Shown here piece after piece: positions 1-9,439 of a stretch of 64,000 nt of DNA. The notes below the pieces were generated by a model, which worked only from the letters and a program-made list of their open reading frames with translations, did not search any database and was not told the origin of the DNA. A program made the position numbers and the translations under genes. Position 1 is the first letter of the stretch, and each line of letters starts with the position of its first letter. Source of the stretch: Trochalopteron elliotii (Eukaryota; Chordata; Aves; Passeriformes; Leiothrichidae); the NCBI GenBank assembly GCA_024734555.1, contig JANPWX010000172.1, forward strand, positions 607,292-671,291, read 5' to 3'.

Positions 1-828
1 CTTTGGCATCAAACAGAATAAATTCCAATACTGCCAGAGTAACAGTTCTCCAAAGTATTGGGTTTGAGATCATCAAGCTAGGGACAATGAAATAATTTAA
101 CTCAACTTGTCTGTTTAGGCCAACTCCTGCAGATTTCCAAAAGTATAAATGGTCCAGAGCCTTCACTAACACCTCTCTCCTCTATTTTGGCCTCTCACTG
201 TGGAACAAATAACTGTTTTCCTTCTAGCCACTCTAAACAGACAACCTTAGAGTGCAGACACATGAGCACAGAGAGTATAACATGCAATAGTCAGGTGAAA
301 GGGAAGACATATAGGAAGCAAAACTGTTAAAAGGCATATTCTGAAAAAGAGATAATAATGTGAGTTTACAGAACTCTGGAAAACATACAGTAGAAAATTA
401 AAATCAAATTATTGAAGTTACGACATTTCCACCCATCTTGTCAATCCATCTGAAAGCTGAGCCTGACATATCACAAGGGCATCTGATCTGCCTAGTCAAT
501 CAGCACCAGAGTATCTCTGCTGCCAAATTCATGCCAAACCTCCAAATGGAAGAGGAGACAAAAAATATCACAGGTAATATAGCAAGCTAGAAGAAACAAG
601 CTAGTGCCTAAAAACTGTAATATGTCCAAAATCCCATGTCAGGTGCCTCCATTTTTCTACCCATACTGACCTTTTCAGATGAAAAGCACATCTCTACAAG
701 TTTTGTCAACCCTCAAAAGAAAGCTGTCTCATTTGCAAAGTGATTTTGGGGTAAACAGTGTCATTATAAGGCCAGACACTTATAAAATAGTCTGTAGAAG
801 TCGCAAACAGCTGTATATGCACACTTAC
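1..828 (-). other. RAPGEF5 intron, no features seen
   Basis: Sequence downstream of the 829-997 exon on the gene strand. I looked for the next exon (it must begin by completing a codon opened with CT) and found no convincing acceptor plus open frame, so it probably lies beyond the window. Confidence 0.6.
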
Positions 829-997
829 AGATTGCACATGTCTATCCTGGGAGGAGACAGTGGCAGTAGTTGAAGTAGGAGCTTTACTCCATTCTTCCAT
901 GCTTCCTCTTTCTCAAATTCACAGAAAAGGTAGGTACATTCATCCGCTGAGAACTGGTAGAAAGCATGACTGTCTTGAAAGTAGAGTTGTCTGTCCA
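829..997 (-). CDS. RAPGEF5: RAPGEF5 exon, C-terminal part of DEP domain
   Basis: Internal coding exon of 169 bases on the minus strand. The acceptor is a TTTTTCTAACAG tract ending at 998 and the donor is a consensus GTAAGT starting at 828. It opens with two bases completing the valine codon begun by the upstream exon (2343-2464) and ends two bases into a codon. The frame is fully open and encodes DRQLYFQDSHAFYQF, then DECTYLFCEFEKEE, then NGVKLLLQLLPL. The pattern of 'YFQD..FYQF..DE' followed by a leucine-rich helix is what follows the DEP core in EPAC-type Rap exchange factors, and it fits RAPGEF5 better than RAPGEF3 or RAPGEF4 from what I remember of those proteins. The DEP domain is generally a membrane- or partner-targeting module. 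The catalytic REM and CDC25-like domains would be coded further on, beyond window position 1. The downstream exon was not found in 1-828. Confidence 0.88.
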
Positions 998-2342
998 CTG
1001 TTAGAAAAAGTAATATTAGATACCCTTTAAACCTTCACCATGTAAAGATTCTTACCACATTCTGTATTACACTTGATCTTAATGCTGAGTTGTACCATCA
1101 CACAGGGCAAAAGGATTGAATGCTCAGCATGAAAACAATCCTGACCTCTCCATTCGTTTCAGTGCATCCAAACAGGAAAACCCCAAAACCTCAATTTAAA
1201 GGTCTACAGGATCCTGAAATTCAAGTATTAAGACTGATGAGTATTTAATCAGTTTTGGAACCAGTTCAAGTTTAGGGAATAAAAACCTCCCTCTTTTTTG
1301 CTAGATTTCTGAGTCTCAGTTTCCACTGGTTTCTAAACTATTTTCACTAATGCTCAGGCAGTAGTAAACAATGTTCAGTAATGGGAATGCAGCCCATCAT
1401 TATACCAGCTTCTCCTCAAATTCAGGGCTACTGGATTTGTAGACTTGACCTGGACAAGAAGATGTATCAGTTGTCTTTGTTGAAAAAACACAGGATTTAA
1501 TGGGGGGAAAAAGGACAGAGTCCAAAGCCAAAAGCACAAGTTCCTACAACAAGTAATTGAGCCCTTGCTGAGGCTGCAAGACCAGACATGCTGTCAGTTT
1601 AGTTGAAGAAAACCTTAAGGTACACTGTCAGTGTACATATGCAGAAATCTTCCACAGCTCCTCACCTTTTCACAAGAAAGAGGTTCAGTGTCTAGCACAG
1701 ACCTCAGGGTGGGCTACCTAAGCTGAGCTGAGCTACCTAAGTAGTCCCAGCCCTGAAGTAAAATTCATCAGATATCCAGAGGCTGTGTCCCTATACAATT
1801 ATCACAAACCTCATTAGCTGGACCAAATCCCTCAGTTTGGTGGGGGAGTTGGGGACAGCAGGGTAGAACCTGGCCTCACCACCATCTCAAGGAGCTGGAT
1901 CCTCTCTCAACCCATTGTAATTAAAAATTATGGAAAACAGAGAGGAAAAGAAAATCATTAATAGCTACAGAAGTCATCTGGCAAAGCCATGATCTGCAGC
2001 AACTAAACAGCTGCTGTCTTGTGAGAAACCTAAAATAGCTTGAGGGGGAAAAAAAAGGCTGGAAAAGACACGCATTCTGTCTGCAACTTGATAATAGGCA
2101 ATTACAGTTTCAAAAGCAAAAGGAACAAAAGTGCCAAAAACAAGGGATTGATCTTTGGTATTTATGAAATGAAAGGTCGCAGAAGTGAGCATCCCAATAA
2201 GAGAGTAGAAGAAAGAACTGGCAAGAAAATGGGATCAATCTGTGCTTTTTTTCTTTCTCTCCTCCAATCAAAACCACGACTCTTGTCCTATGCAGGAGAA
2301 AAGGATAGCCTTCCTCACAGTGGAAGTACTGGCAGGACTGAC
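998..2342 (-). other. RAPGEF5 intron (1.3 kb)
   Basis: Bounded by GTCAGT (2342 downwards) and TTTTTCTAACAG (ending 998). Nothing recognisable inside. Confidence 0.85.
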
Positions 2343-2464
2343 CTGACAATATAATGCCCATATCCAGGAGGAGCTGCCATACTCCAACTGCTGTAGATCT
2401 GCACTTGACAAAAGGACACTGCTCCAAAAGCCAGTCTACGAGTTCTGATCCGACACAACTTCTC
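2343..2464 (-). CDS. RAPGEF5: RAPGEF5 exon, DEP domain core
   Basis: Internal coding exon of 122 bases. The acceptor is TTTGTTTATTTTCAG just above 2464, and the donor CAG|GTCAGT starts at 2342. The first base completes an arginine codon from the upstream exon and the last base starts a valine codon finished by the next exon. The product reads RSCVGSELVDWLLEQ, then CPFVKCRSTAVGVWQLLLDM, then GIILS. The signature 'CVGxELVDWLL' plus 'R..A.G.WQ.LL..G' is the DEP core of the EPAC/Repac (RAPGEF3/4/5) family. RAPGEF5 activates small GTPases of the Rap/M-Ras group and, unlike EPAC proteins, lacks an upstream cAMP-binding domain. An apparent longer open frame running on to 2110 is read-through into the intron. 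RAPGEF4 is the main alternative, but its DEP core differs in my recollection. Confidence 0.92.
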
Positions 2465-3477
2465 CTGAAAATAAACAAAATATCACTTTTTAAACTACAG
2501 CAATGTTAAAACGTTCTTTTATAATAACGAGCTAATTTTAAAGCTATCAAAAGTCAGCCTTTTTGTTCAGCAGAGAAAACTCTTAAGTCTCAATTCCTAA
2601 TTTCTGTCAACCTATTCATTTCAAGGGAAGAAATTACATTGGCAAGCCTTGGGATACCTCTAGCTACAATGAGGGAACTTATGTTAGATGAGCAAGTTCC
2701 CTTACACACCTGATTTAAGTAGCATACTTTGCAATATGTAGCATTTTTATCAATTTGTGCTGCATACAGTTCATCCAAAGATGCATAAGGGACAAATAAA
2801 ATCCAACTTTTAGCCTCAGGATTTTATTTTCTTTCAGAGCATAGACATAATCAGTACAGCTAAACAATATGTATAAGATCCCTATCTGCTGACCCCTGAT
2901 GTACTTCATCTTTCATATTATTGGTAAATGTATATATTTAAATAATAATAAAAAAGTAGTGGATTTTTCTTAAACACAGGTGTGAATGAATGGTGCCATA
3001 ATAGAGAGCTGCATGTTTTGGTGTAACTGAAAACAGAAGAAAGCATTTATTCTACAATGCAATACAAATGGAAAATCACTTCATTACAGAAATATTCCAT
3101 AAATTACATGCAGAAATCAGTGTGTCACTAAATCTTGGAATCCAATTAAGTTCTTTTATAACTCCAAGCCAGGGCTGAAATTAATACTCTTTCTTTTCAA
3201 CCAAGCAACTGACAAACACTATTGTATATGAAAATCATAAGCAATTGAATTAATGGATCTATGATCAGGCCACTGCTGCTTTCTGACAACTGACATTGTA
3301 ATGTAAGAAAAGCTATTAAGGTACATGAGACTTTAAAGAATTTTATTAAGAAAATATTTTCAATTCTTAGTGACATACGCAAAATCTCTCTCAGAATTTA
3401 TTCTCTTGTCAAATCAGGGCATAGATAAATGCAAATAAAACTCTTAAAATTGATTAAAATAAATTATTTTGATTTAC
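2465..3477 (-). other. RAPGEF5 intron (1.0 kb)
   Basis: Bounded by GTAAAT (3477 downwards) and TTTATTTTCAG (ending 2465). AT-rich; no repeat recognised. Confidence 0.85.
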
Positions 3478-3584
3478 CTGCAAATGCCAGTAAGGTACAC
3501 CCTGTCTTTAATCAGGTCAGAAGCTTGTAGAGTAAAAATATTCCTGAGAGCTCTCCCAGCACAGGAAGAACTTTCTCCATAAAT
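3478..3584 (-). CDS. RAPGEF5: RAPGEF5 exon, lead-in to DEP domain
   Basis: Internal coding exon of 107 bases in phase 0, ending two bases into a codon. The acceptor is a good pyrimidine tract (TTTCTCTTTTCGTTCAG) and the donor CAG|GTAAAT starts at 3477. The reading frame has no ATG and encodes IYGESSSCAGRALRN, then IFTLQASDLIKDR, then VYLTGIC, with the next arginine codon split over the intron. Joining it to 2343-2464 gives YLTGICRRSCVGSELVDW. The 'LIKDR' motif about 10 residues before the DEP core is the usual first helix of EPAC-like DEP domains ('L(I/L)(R/K)DR'). Frame, phase and spacing all agree, so this is the exon directly upstream of the DEP core. A different frame over the same bases (3517-3717) gives a longer open frame with an ATG, which is coincidental. 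Confidence 0.87.
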
Positions 3585-4702
3585 CTGAACGAAAAGAGAA
3601 ATTGAAAACTGTGACAAACAGGGATTTTTTCATGCTGTAGTAAATTGCCTTGCCACTGTCCACTCCCTCCCTTTGAGCAATGCCTTCTTCACAGGTAAAC
3701 GGCAAGCAAGCACTCAAAATCTCATAGGAAATGCACCCCAGCTTCTGCCAGTTGTATCATGGGTTGCAGATGCCCTGTGAGCTGGGCTGATTTTAGATTT
3801 GCTGCCCTAGAAAAGGAGAGATTTTACTATCCACCAGCTTCACCTTTTAACAACAGACAAGTTAAATGAAAACACGTTATTCTAGCAAAGCAGAGACATG
3901 TGAACCACTGCAAAATTACACAGATACAGTTTAAAATAATTTCCTATGTATTTGAGCTAAAGAATTTATTTCAAGCCTACTACACATTGAAAGACTATTT
4001 CATAGTCGCTTCTTTTTGTTCAGAAACTTTGGAGGTTTCCTGTGATAGCTGTAGATCAGTTTATCCATGCATTGCCAGGAGGATATGGTCTTTCTGAATG
4101 GACACACCTCTGATTTCCCCACAGCTGCAGCCTTGAGGTGCAGGGCAGAAATCAGATGTGTCTGTCAAAGCAGAACCCAACTCAGTCTTGCATAAAACCA
4201 TGTTCCACCCAGACTCTGTGTACCACTCCTTACTGAAGAATTTACCTTGGGCTTCTGTTGTGATATTTCCTCACTATCCCAGCAAAACACATCAAGTGAC
4301 ACAAAGAACTAACTTGATGCTGTTTTGTTTCATCTTTTTGTTTGCTTGCTTCCTATGTTTATGAATTTTTTAAGGCATATAGAATAGGCCTAAGACAGCA
4401 AAGTGTTGTGACATGCAAACCAGAGTTCTCAAATACTGTAAAAGTAAGCTAAACAGAAGCAATCATTTAAGTGATTGGGAACCAAGTGCACATTTGAATT
4501 AACAACAATTCAGTTTGCAAACTCAGTAAATAGAAGGACGTGATTTGTAACACACACACACAATGATAACTTCTAAACTGGATTTAACTGCAGGTCACAT
4601 TCACAAGTGTCTTCAAAGCTACAGTTAAGAGGCTGAACTGAAGCAGAAGCATTCCTCGCATGTGTTTGATGAAACAGAATCAAAAAGAAGCTTCACAAGT
4701 AC
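3585..4702 (-). other. RAPGEF5 intron upstream of the DEP lead-in exon
   Basis: AT-rich sequence with no recognised repeat apart from the short (CA)n at 4550. Its upstream border depends on whether 4703-4753 is a true exon. Confidence 0.6.
4550..4562. repeat. Short (CA)n
   Basis: Six CA units within the intron between candidate exons. A similar short (AC)n lies at 24549-24561. Confidence 0.8.
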
Positions 4703-4753
4703 CTTATTTGCAGGAGTTTCCAAATATGGATTTGAAATTCTTCTGGACAGGGT
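4703..4753 (-). CDS. RAPGEF5: Probable RAPGEF5 exon upstream of the DEP lead-in
   Basis: Candidate 51-base exon (17 codons, phase 0 at both ends) encoding TLSRRISNPYLETPANK. The acceptor is ATTATCTTACAG with a branch-point-like ACTAAC upstream. The donor is AAG|GTACTT, which is usable but weak. The phase fits the phase-0 start of the 3478-3584 exon, giving ...NPYLETPANK-IYGESS... across the junction. The residue mix looks like the flexible N-terminal part of a signalling protein. I cannot confirm these residues in known RAPGEF5 proteins. Because the open frame continues through the donor to 4625, chance is a real alternative. Confidence 0.45.
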
Positions 4754-5349
4754 CTGTAAGATAATTTGGTAGACTGTTAGTTTTGTTATAGTTTTTGCAT
4801 GGAAAAAAAAAAGTAGCCACAACCTAGTCTTTTAGCTATTGAAATCTACATAAAAAGAATTTATCAAATCATCTGAATAGTCTAACATATGTCTCCAAAT
4901 AATATTGTTTTGAATCAGGAAAAAGATTTGGTAAACTCAGTTCTGTAACTCTTATTACATTTATTCTTGATCTGGAAAAAAAGAGGAACAATGAAATGGC
5001 AAAGCCTATAGATACACAATTATTGGGTCAGGAAAGATCAAAAATGACAGTGAAGAATCTCAAGATAAACCTAAAAAATGCTGGGTGAAAAGCCAGTGTG
5101 ATGAGCTCAACATTGAAATCAGCATGTACTAGAGGGAGAAAATGTAATTACACATACTTTAAAAGCAAACTTTATCAATTCAGTAGAGACACCTCAGGGT
5201 CACAGAACCCTTCTCAAGGAAGCCCACTCTTGTAAATGAAATTCTTAACTGTAGTTAAAAGAAATTAGGAATGGTGAATAAAACGGTGACCAGTAGGGAG
5301 GTAACTAATGTAGATCAGAGTTATCTCTACCATGCCACACGTTGTGCTG

Positions 5350-5670
5350 GTAACAGTGTCTCAGGAAATGAATGCTCCAATGTTAGAGGGGATTCAGACA
5401 ATAATAGTAGTAGGAATAATAAAGGATTTGGATAAATTTTAATCTGAGAAAAGACAGAAAAGGCTGTGACTATTTACCTTACAAAGGAGAGATTAAAAGA
5501 ACCATAATGCAATTATACAATATGGCACAAAGAAAAGACAGATTTTCTGTGCTCTGCTTTACATTACATGAGAATAACTGATCTCTCAATAAAATTAGCA
5601 GGATTCATATTTGAGGAGACAGAAAGGAAAAATCACAAATAAGTCTTCACAGCAGGGAAACGCAAATGCC
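5350..5670 (+). mobile_element. Ancient CR1/L3-type LINE relic
   Basis: Weak but continuous similarity to the end of a CR1/L3 ORF2. The segment reads roughly 'RRD*KNHNAIIQYGTKK' near 5487-5540, and the nucleotides echo the family's 'gattaaaaggggacatgatag..ttatacaaatatgg' region. It is followed by an ordered remnant of the 'ccaataaaattagcaggaagcagatttaggac' block and 'aaataaagtcttcacac' near 5590-5655. It is far more diverged than the 6610-7580 copy, so it is much older. Confidence 0.5.
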
Positions 5671-6609
5671 AAAGTAGTACCAGTGATCAATAAAGACTGG
5701 GATTTAAAATTATAAAATTTACAGTGAACCATAACTCTGAAAGATAGAGACAGGACAAACATTTCCACAAGAATCAGGTTACTCCACTCTTACTCACCAT
5801 GATCCCCGTCACTATTAAAAAGACAAGATATTGTCTACACTGACGCTCACTTGCAACTTTTATCTTACTACAAGCCACACAAGACACAAATAAACAATGC
5901 CCAAAATAAGCTTGGAAGTAGAAAAGACATTGTGGAGGTGCACTGGCACTGCAACAGGAAGATCATGTGGTGCTCCCTCACATTATTCCAACTTGTAAGC
6001 AGCATAATTAATTCCTTGCTTTGAGAAGGATCCAATTCTCACTTGGTATATTGCAATCATAAAAAAATCATCCTTCACACCCTGTAAGAATCACAGAATC
6101 CATATTTCAGTCACACCACCTGTTTTTTCTCCCTGTATTCTTGTTCCTGTATTTTTAGAAAGGGAAGGCACGAGGAACCACAGAAGCATCTATCACTGTT
6201 TACCCTTCCATGCTCATCACAAACCTTAGTATAGTTCCATGCATTACAGTAGCTCCATATGGAAATACTGCAACATATAATCCTAATTTCCCTCTCCCAT
6301 GCCCAACAAAGTTGATGTAAGAGTGCAACACTGCCTCAGATCCCACTTACTCTTCCTAGCTGGCATGTCATTAACACCTCGATTCTGTGGCAGCCCTACA
6401 TACCATCACTTCTCTTGGTTTCTGTCCAAGACTTTGATTCCACAAGCCTCACTCACTGCAGCAGCACAGTCAAAGTTTATACATTGACTTCCCTGCTCCC
6501 TCCTCCTTTCCCAGGCTGGTGCTGACAGAGGACAGGGAGTGTCACCCAGGGAAAATCCTGGTACTGCAGTGTGCACTTACATGACAGTGTAAGATGAAAC
6601 TCAGAAAAA

Positions 6610-7580
6610 AGGACAAAATTGGTTGCCTTCTACAACAGGGTTACAGTGGTGATGGATAAGAGAGACTGACATCATCTACCTGAACTTGTGGAAAACATCT
6701 CATACTATCCCACACAAATCCTTGTCACTAAAACGGAGAGACATGGATTTGACAGATGGATTACTCAGTGGATGAGGAAACGGACTCCAAGAGTTGTGAT
6801 CAATGGTTTAGTGGCTGTGTGGAGACCAGTGATGAGTGGTGTCCCTCTGGGACCATATTATTTAACATCCTCATGTTAACATGACAACATGGATGGTGGG
6901 ATTGAGTGCACCCTCAGCAAGTCTGGGGATGACAAGTTCAGTGGCATGACTGATACTCTAGAGGGAAGGGATTCCATCCAGAGAGACCTGGACAGGCTTA
7001 AGAGCTGGGCCTGTGAAGTCCTCATGTATTTCAACAAGGCCAAGTGTTAGGTCTTGTGCCTGATTTGGGGTAATCCCAAACATGGACACAGGCTGAGTAA
7101 TGAGTGGATTGAAGCCAGCCCTGTGGAGTAGGACTTGGGGGTGTTGGTGGAAGAAAAACTGGACATGATCCAACTGTATCCTGGGCTGCATCAAAAGGAG
7201 GACCAGCAGGTTGAAGGTGATGATTCTACACCTCTACTGCACTTTTGTGAAACCCCCACCTGGAGTACTGCATCCATTTGTCACCTTCCAAATATAATAA
7301 AGATGGGGACCTGTTGGAGGAAGTCTAGAGGAGGGCCATTAAGTTGATCATGAGAATGGAGCATCTCTCCCATGGAGACAGGCCAAGAGAGTTGGGGTTG
7401 TTTCACCTGGTGAAAAGAAGGCTCGAGGGAGATCTTCCAGTATCTAAAGGGGGACAACAGGAAGAACCTAGACAGACTTTTATCATGGAGAGTAGTGAAA
7501 AAACAGCAGGTAATAATTTTAAACTGAAACAAGGTAGATTTAGATTAAATATTAGGAAGAATTGCCAAGGAGTCTGCAAA
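6610..7580 (+). mobile_element. CR1 LINE, decayed reverse-transcriptase 3' part
   Basis: Plus-strand CR1 fragment about 1 kb long. Translating across frames recovers the CR1 ORF2 order: the equivalent of 'DIIYLDFSKAFDTVPH' near 6667-6710, 'VVINGLVAVWRPVMSGVPLG' near 6796-6855, 'IECTLSKSGDD' near 6902-6930, 'RDSIQRDLDRLKSWAC' near 6968-7015, then 'LGVLVEEKLDM' near 7135-7167, 'MRMEHLSHGDRPRELGLFHL' near 7347-7406, and 'FKLKQGRFRLNIRKN' near 7519-7563. Many frameshifts and stops show it is dead. The 3' tail is not clearly recognisable after about 7580. Confidence 0.88.
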
Positions 7581-9383
7581 AAGTGTCTGATGCTGAAAAC
7601 CAGTAGAGAAAAAACCCCCAAACTTCTAGTTAATCCTTCAAGCCACATAGTGCTAGCTCTGGTGCACAGAAGAGAGGAGGAATTCACAGCTCTGAAATGG
7701 GATGAGGGAGGACAGGTCAGTGACTTTTCAGTGGCAGCCTGAACCCATATCAATGTGGAGCAAAGATGAAACACTGGAGAGACCATGAGAGTACATTTAG
7801 CTTGCCATACAGGAACCTGACCACCCAAAATTTCTAAAAGCATAAAGAAAGAGAAACTGGATAGGAGAAAATAAAACAAAACAGGAAGTGGTTTTCTGGA
7901 ATAGGAAAAATGATCTTTCATGTTGATGCTAGTCCAGCCTGTGTAATGTTGAAACACTCATTGCAGCTAGGCCAAACTGATACAGAAATTTAGGATTTTT
8001 ATATCCTAGCTACCATGATAGATCCTGTCTGGTTTTGGTTTTGGGGTTTTTTTTTCTTTTTGTTTTGGGGTTTTTTGTTGTTGTTTTTTAACTTGCCTCA
8101 ATAAACATTAGGTACTGAGCACACCTCTGTTCAGCAGACTCTGCTTTGGCTGTTGGGAACAAACTGGGCAGTTGCCTACAGGAGAGGAAAAGGTAGTGGA
8201 TAAGTGGCCCAGCATATCTTCAAAGACCTCAGCTTTTCAGTGGCTCTGTTGGGAAGCACCACTCCCCCCTGGAGATATCTGGTAAATATAGGCTGCTCCC
8301 CCAAAATTATTTTGATCCACACACCGATTGAAAATACATTTGCAAATCACTCTAAGAATGAGCCAAGCTGTGCTTTTAAATTAATTAGTCATCAAACAAA
8401 CAGCTCATCTCTCATGAAAGCTACCTTGGAACAGTTATTGATGTCCATGCCAAGTGCTGCTTTCTAGCTACTGCTACCCTGGCATCCCCACGTGCCTCTT
8501 CACCAGCTTCAGGAGAAGCTTTGCCAAACCCCATCTCAGGGAGAGGACAGGGTTGTGGCAGCACGTGTGGTCCTGGGACAGAAGACCATATGGGCAGGAG
8601 ATCCAGAGCACTGGGTGTCCTCCAGAAGGGCTGTCCCACCACACATGAGTAAGTGTGCAGAGGCAGCTTCATCTTCCCTGCTGGGCATGCAGGAAGGAGG
8701 AGGGAGGGAGAGGTCCGGAGGGCTGGACGATCCAGAGCCTGAACTACGAGCGTGGCACAGGCATGGCATCATCCTAACTTGGGGACACAGCCTGCATGTG
8801 ACAGGAGAGGACAGCTGCGACAGGAGGCCCAGAGAAGGTTTTGGAATAGGACTGCTACTATCAAATCTGAATACACCACAGAAAATTTAGTCTGAAATTG
8901 GGAGACATTATAAAGGAGTTCACTGTGGTATTTAAAATTACTAAAATCGCAAGGAATAGAGTAAAAAAATGAAAAGAAAAAAGTTTAAAAATTGTGAGGA
9001 TTAAAATAAGGTGACCAGCAAGGAATTGAAACAACCAGAAATAAATAGCTGTCTACAGTCTACATGATCAGTTTATAGAACTACAAGCCAAAGAATTAAA
9101 TATGCCAGGCAGATTTTTAGAAGCAGAGGCTAATTTAACAACTAATACTACTATGCAAAGTCTATATCTAAGTTTAAATTAGTATTGCTTCAACTGTACA
9201 GTTATTTTTAAAACAAGCTGAGAATTTCTGACATTATTTAAAGTTAAGCATGCAAAGAAGTCAATGATAATATTTTAATATATCAGCACAAAATGATTTT
9301 TTAGAGGTTTGGAAAGAAATTCCCCCACAAAATACTACACAACAAAGTATACTAATGGCTCCGTTGGAAAGAACAAGCTGTAC
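7581..9383. other. Non-coding stretch, nothing recognised except simple repeat
   Basis: Contains the T/G-rich tract and a slightly GC-richer block at 8450-8890 in which several overlapping open frames on both strands occur. None resembles a known protein. Confidence 0.5.
8031..8090. repeat. T/G-rich simple sequence
   Basis: Runs of T separated by GGGG or single G (ggttttggttttggggtttt..., then ttgttgttg). This is low-complexity DNA. On the minus strand it is an A/C-rich tract. Confidence 0.85.
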
Positions 9384-9439
9384 CTTACTGTCAGATGCTG
9401 ACTTAGTTTCTTCCTTGGGAGAGTACTGAACTGGGTCCA
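9384..9439 (-). other. Possible 5' exon of RAPGEF5 (unconfirmed)
   Basis: A 56-base open segment with an AG acceptor (TTGCTATAG, weak pyrimidine tract) and a donor AAG|GTACAG. It starts two bases into a codon and ends in phase 0. It reads DPVQYSPKEETKSASDSK and sits in an open frame of about 70 codons without an ATG. The end phase matches the phase-0 start of the 4703-4753 candidate. The content is low-complexity and acidic/basic/serine-rich, as in disordered N-terminal regions. Both splice sites are mediocre, so chance is quite possible. Confidence 0.22.

Noticed and set aside
2110..2478. 122-codon minus-strand ATG frame over the DEP exon
   Set aside because: Only the 2343-2464 part is coding. 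The ATG lies in the upstream intron and the frame runs through the GTCAGT donor.
3517..3717. 66-codon minus-strand frame overlapping the DEP lead-in exon
   Set aside because: It is in a different frame from the exon that joins to the DEP core. The exon frame gives LIKDR in the right place.
7344..7742. 132-codon plus-strand frame
   Set aside because: It is a surviving piece of CR1 ORF2 plus downstream read-through, not a host gene.
7403..7957. 184-codon minus-strand frame
   Set aside because: Antisense of the CR1 copy and its T-rich flank.
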